From Acidimicrobiia bacterium (GTDB lineage Bacteria > Actinomycetota > Acidimicrobiia > Acidimicrobiales > Bin134): a stretch of 35,404 nucleotides of DNA. This document shows, piece after piece, positions 34,008 through 35,404 of this stretch. Position 1 is the first letter of the stretch. Each line of letters starts with the position of its first letter. The stretch spans positions 1 to 35,404 of the forward strand of contig VYEX01000025.1 of assembly GCA_009842675.1 (NCBI GenBank), in the 5' to 3' direction. The notes beneath the pieces are model-generated. The model saw only the letters and a program-made list of their open reading frames with translations. It searched no databases and had not been told where the DNA came from. Position numbers and translations under genes: made by a program.

Positions 34008-35404
34008 GTGCTGAGCGCGAACATCGTCGCCGCCGAAACCGCGGGCAAGGCCGTCGCCGCCTCAGGCTGGTTCCTGGAGAACGCCTGGCTCATCTGGCTG
34101 TTCCCCGCGGTGTCGTTCCTGCTGATTCTGCTGTTCGGCAAGCGCTTCCCCCGAGGGGGCTCGGAGATCGGCATCGCTGCTGTGGGGGCCTCCTTCGTCT
34201 TCGGCCTGCTCACCGCCATCCAGTGGATCAGCGAGGTGGAGGGCGCGGGCGGCGGAGGCGCCGAGGGCGAGCATGCCCTGGGCGCGGGCGGACTGGCAGC
34301 CGCGGCCGAGGGCGAGGCTTCCGCCGGGGTGAGTGCGCTCACCCGGTCGATCACCTGGCTCACCAACGGGGCCGAGGCCATCGGCGCCGGCATCATGATC
34401 GACGGTTTGGCCGTGATGATGATCTTCGTGGTCACCGTGGTGTCGCTGCTGGTGCACATCTACTCCACCGACTACGTGGCCGGCGACCGGCGCTACACCC
34501 ACTTCTTCGCCTTCTTGAGCCTGTTCACCGCGTCGATGCTCTTCTTCGTCACCGCCTCCACCACCATCCAAATGCTGGTGGGCTGGGAGTTGGTCGGCGT
34601 GTGCTCGTTCGTGCTCATCGGCCACTGGTGGGAGGAGAAGGACAACTCCGACGCCGCCCTCAAGGCCTTCTTCACCAACCGGGTAGGCGACATGGGCATC
34701 ATCATCGGGGTGTCCATCCTGTTCTTCGGAGCGGGCACCTTCGACGTGATCGGGGTGAACGAGGCCGCCATCAGCGGCAGCATGAGCCACACGGTCACCC
34801 TGGCCGCCGCGTTGTGCCTGACTGCCGCGGTCATGTCCAAGTCGGGGCAGTTCTTCCTCCACACCTGGCTGCCCGACGCCATGGCCGGTCCCACCCCGGT
34901 CTCGGCCCTCATCCACGCCGCCACCATGGTGGTGGCCGGCATCTTCATGGTGGCCCGGCTCTACGGGGTGTTCTTTGAGGGCTACGCCATTGGCGGCTCC
35001 AGCATCAACATGCTGGCCCTGATCGGTGGAGTGACCACGCTGGTGGGTGCCACCCTGGCCTTCGTCCAGAACGACATCAAGCGGGTCCTGGCCTATTCCA
35101 CCGTTTCCCAGCTGGGCTACATGGTGATGGCCCTGGGGGTAGGGGCGTGGACGGCAGCCCTGTTCCACTTGTTCACCCACGCCTTCTTCAAGGCCTGCCT
35201 GTTCCTGGGCTCGGGCTCGGTCAGCCACGCCGTCCACTCCTTCGACATGAAGAAGGACATGGGCGGGCTGCGCAAAGCGATGCCCCACACCTATCGAACG
35301 TTCATGATCGGCACGGTGGCGCTGGCCGGTTTGCCCATCCTGTCGGGGTTCTGGTCCAAGGACGAGATCCTGGTGGGCACCGGCGGGTGGGGCCTGTTCG
35401 GGGG
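34008..35404 (+). CDS. nuoL: NADH-quinone oxidoreductase subunit L, 3' end outside window
   Basis: The frame runs open from GTG 34008 to the window end, giving 465 residues of an expected 600 or more. After two N-terminal helices, a Gly/Ala/Glu-rich segment (about 79-109) precedes the core. The core contains IDGLAVMMIFVVTVVSLLVHIYSTDYV, VGWELVGVCSFVLIGHW (with the proton-path Glu), AFFTNRVGDMGI, SKSGQFFLHTWLPDAMAGPTPVSALIHAATMVVAGI, DIKRVLAYSTVSQLGYM and LPILSGFWSKDEI. It is an antiporter-like proton-pumping subunit at the distal end of the membrane arm. An upstream ATG at 34000 stops after four codons; this GTG gives the natural frame. nuoM and nuoN presumably follow. Confidence 0.95.
   Translation, partial: MLSANIVAAETAGKAVAASGWFLENAWLIWLFPAVSFLLILLFGKRFPRGGSEIGIAAVGASFVFGLLTAIQWISEVEGAGGGGAEGEHALGAGGLAAAAEGEASAGVSALTRSITWLTNGAEAIGAGIMIDGLAVMMIFVVTVVSLLVHIYSTDYVAGDRRYTHFFAFLSLFTASMLFFVTASTTIQMLVGWELVGVCSFVLIGHWWEEKDNSDAALKAFFTNRVGDMGIIIGVSILFFGAGTFDVIGVNEAAISGSMSHTVTLAAALCLTAAVMSKSGQFFLHTWLPDAMAGPTPVSALIHAATMVVAGIFMVARLYGVFFEGYAIGGSSINMLALIGGVTTLVGATLAFVQNDIKRVLAYSTVSQLGYMVMALGVGAWTAALFHLFTHAFFKACLFLGSGSVSHAVHSFDMKKDMGGLRKAMPHTYRTFMIGTVALAGLPILSGFWSKDEILVGTGGWGLFG

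Noticed and set aside
34062..35288. Minus-strand frame of 408 codons opposite nuoL
   Set aside because: Extremely His/Gly/Glu-rich shadow of a clear NuoL reading frame, which itself runs off the window end.

Overview
The window is GC-rich, densely packed and reads as chromosomal DNA of an actinobacterium, most plausibly of the class Acidimicrobiia. The evidence is gene content and gene order: a PadR regulator next to an actinobacterial-type inositol-3-phosphate synthase, a CCA-adding enzyme close to a DUF6049-like membrane-anchored protein, an F420-type luciferase-like oxidoreductase, a HAIR-like element at clpB, frequent GTG starts, and -10 elements 6-7 nt before start codons. The class assignment is inference from these features; no 16S gene is present.
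Layout. 1-3446: the edge of an acyl-CoA ligase-like gene, an F420-type oxidoreductase, a lipoprotein phosphodiesterase-like protein, a histidine phosphatase and a carboxymuconolactone-decarboxylase-like protein. 3469-8831 (minus strand): a secreted N-acetylmuramoyl-L-alanine amidase, ClpB and an MFS exporter. 8856-10975: a BKACE-type enzyme and an acyl-CoA-dehydrogenase-like flavoprotein. 11024-13870: a 948-residue secreted RCC1-like repeat protein. 13947-21159: two amidohydrolases, a MscS channel, a thiolase-like protein, two SnoaL-like proteins and a vapBC toxin-antitoxin pair. 21227-28884: PadR, Ino1, CCA transferase, a histone-deacetylase-like enzyme, a GNAT, a DUF6049-like protein and DegV. 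28929-35404: the NADH dehydrogenase operon nuoABCDHIJKL, cut by the window end.
How it works together. The nuo genes form one tightly overlapping operon encoding the membrane arm and the connecting Q-module of complex I, but nuoE, nuoF and nuoG are absent between nuoD and nuoH. The oxidoreductase, BKACE, acyl-CoA-dehydrogenase-like, amidohydrolase, thiolase-like and SnoaL-like genes look like catabolic or lipid-type accessory metabolism, mostly as single genes with their own promoters. ClpB is probably heat-shock controlled through a HspR-type site.
The clearest non-gene signal is a promoter grammar: a TANNNT hexamer ending 6-7 nt before the start codon at sixteen gene starts, which predicts widespread leaderless mRNAs and settles several start codons. 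At two or three divergent gene pairs the opposing -10 hexamers overlap. Other points of interest are a VapC with a catalytic Asp replaced by Val, tandem cysteine-pair modules in two secreted proteins, a 108-bp antisense overlap between two genes, and several strong palindromes. I saw no tRNA, rRNA, CRISPR array, insertion sequence or prophage. No gene-free stretch exceeds 300 bases.
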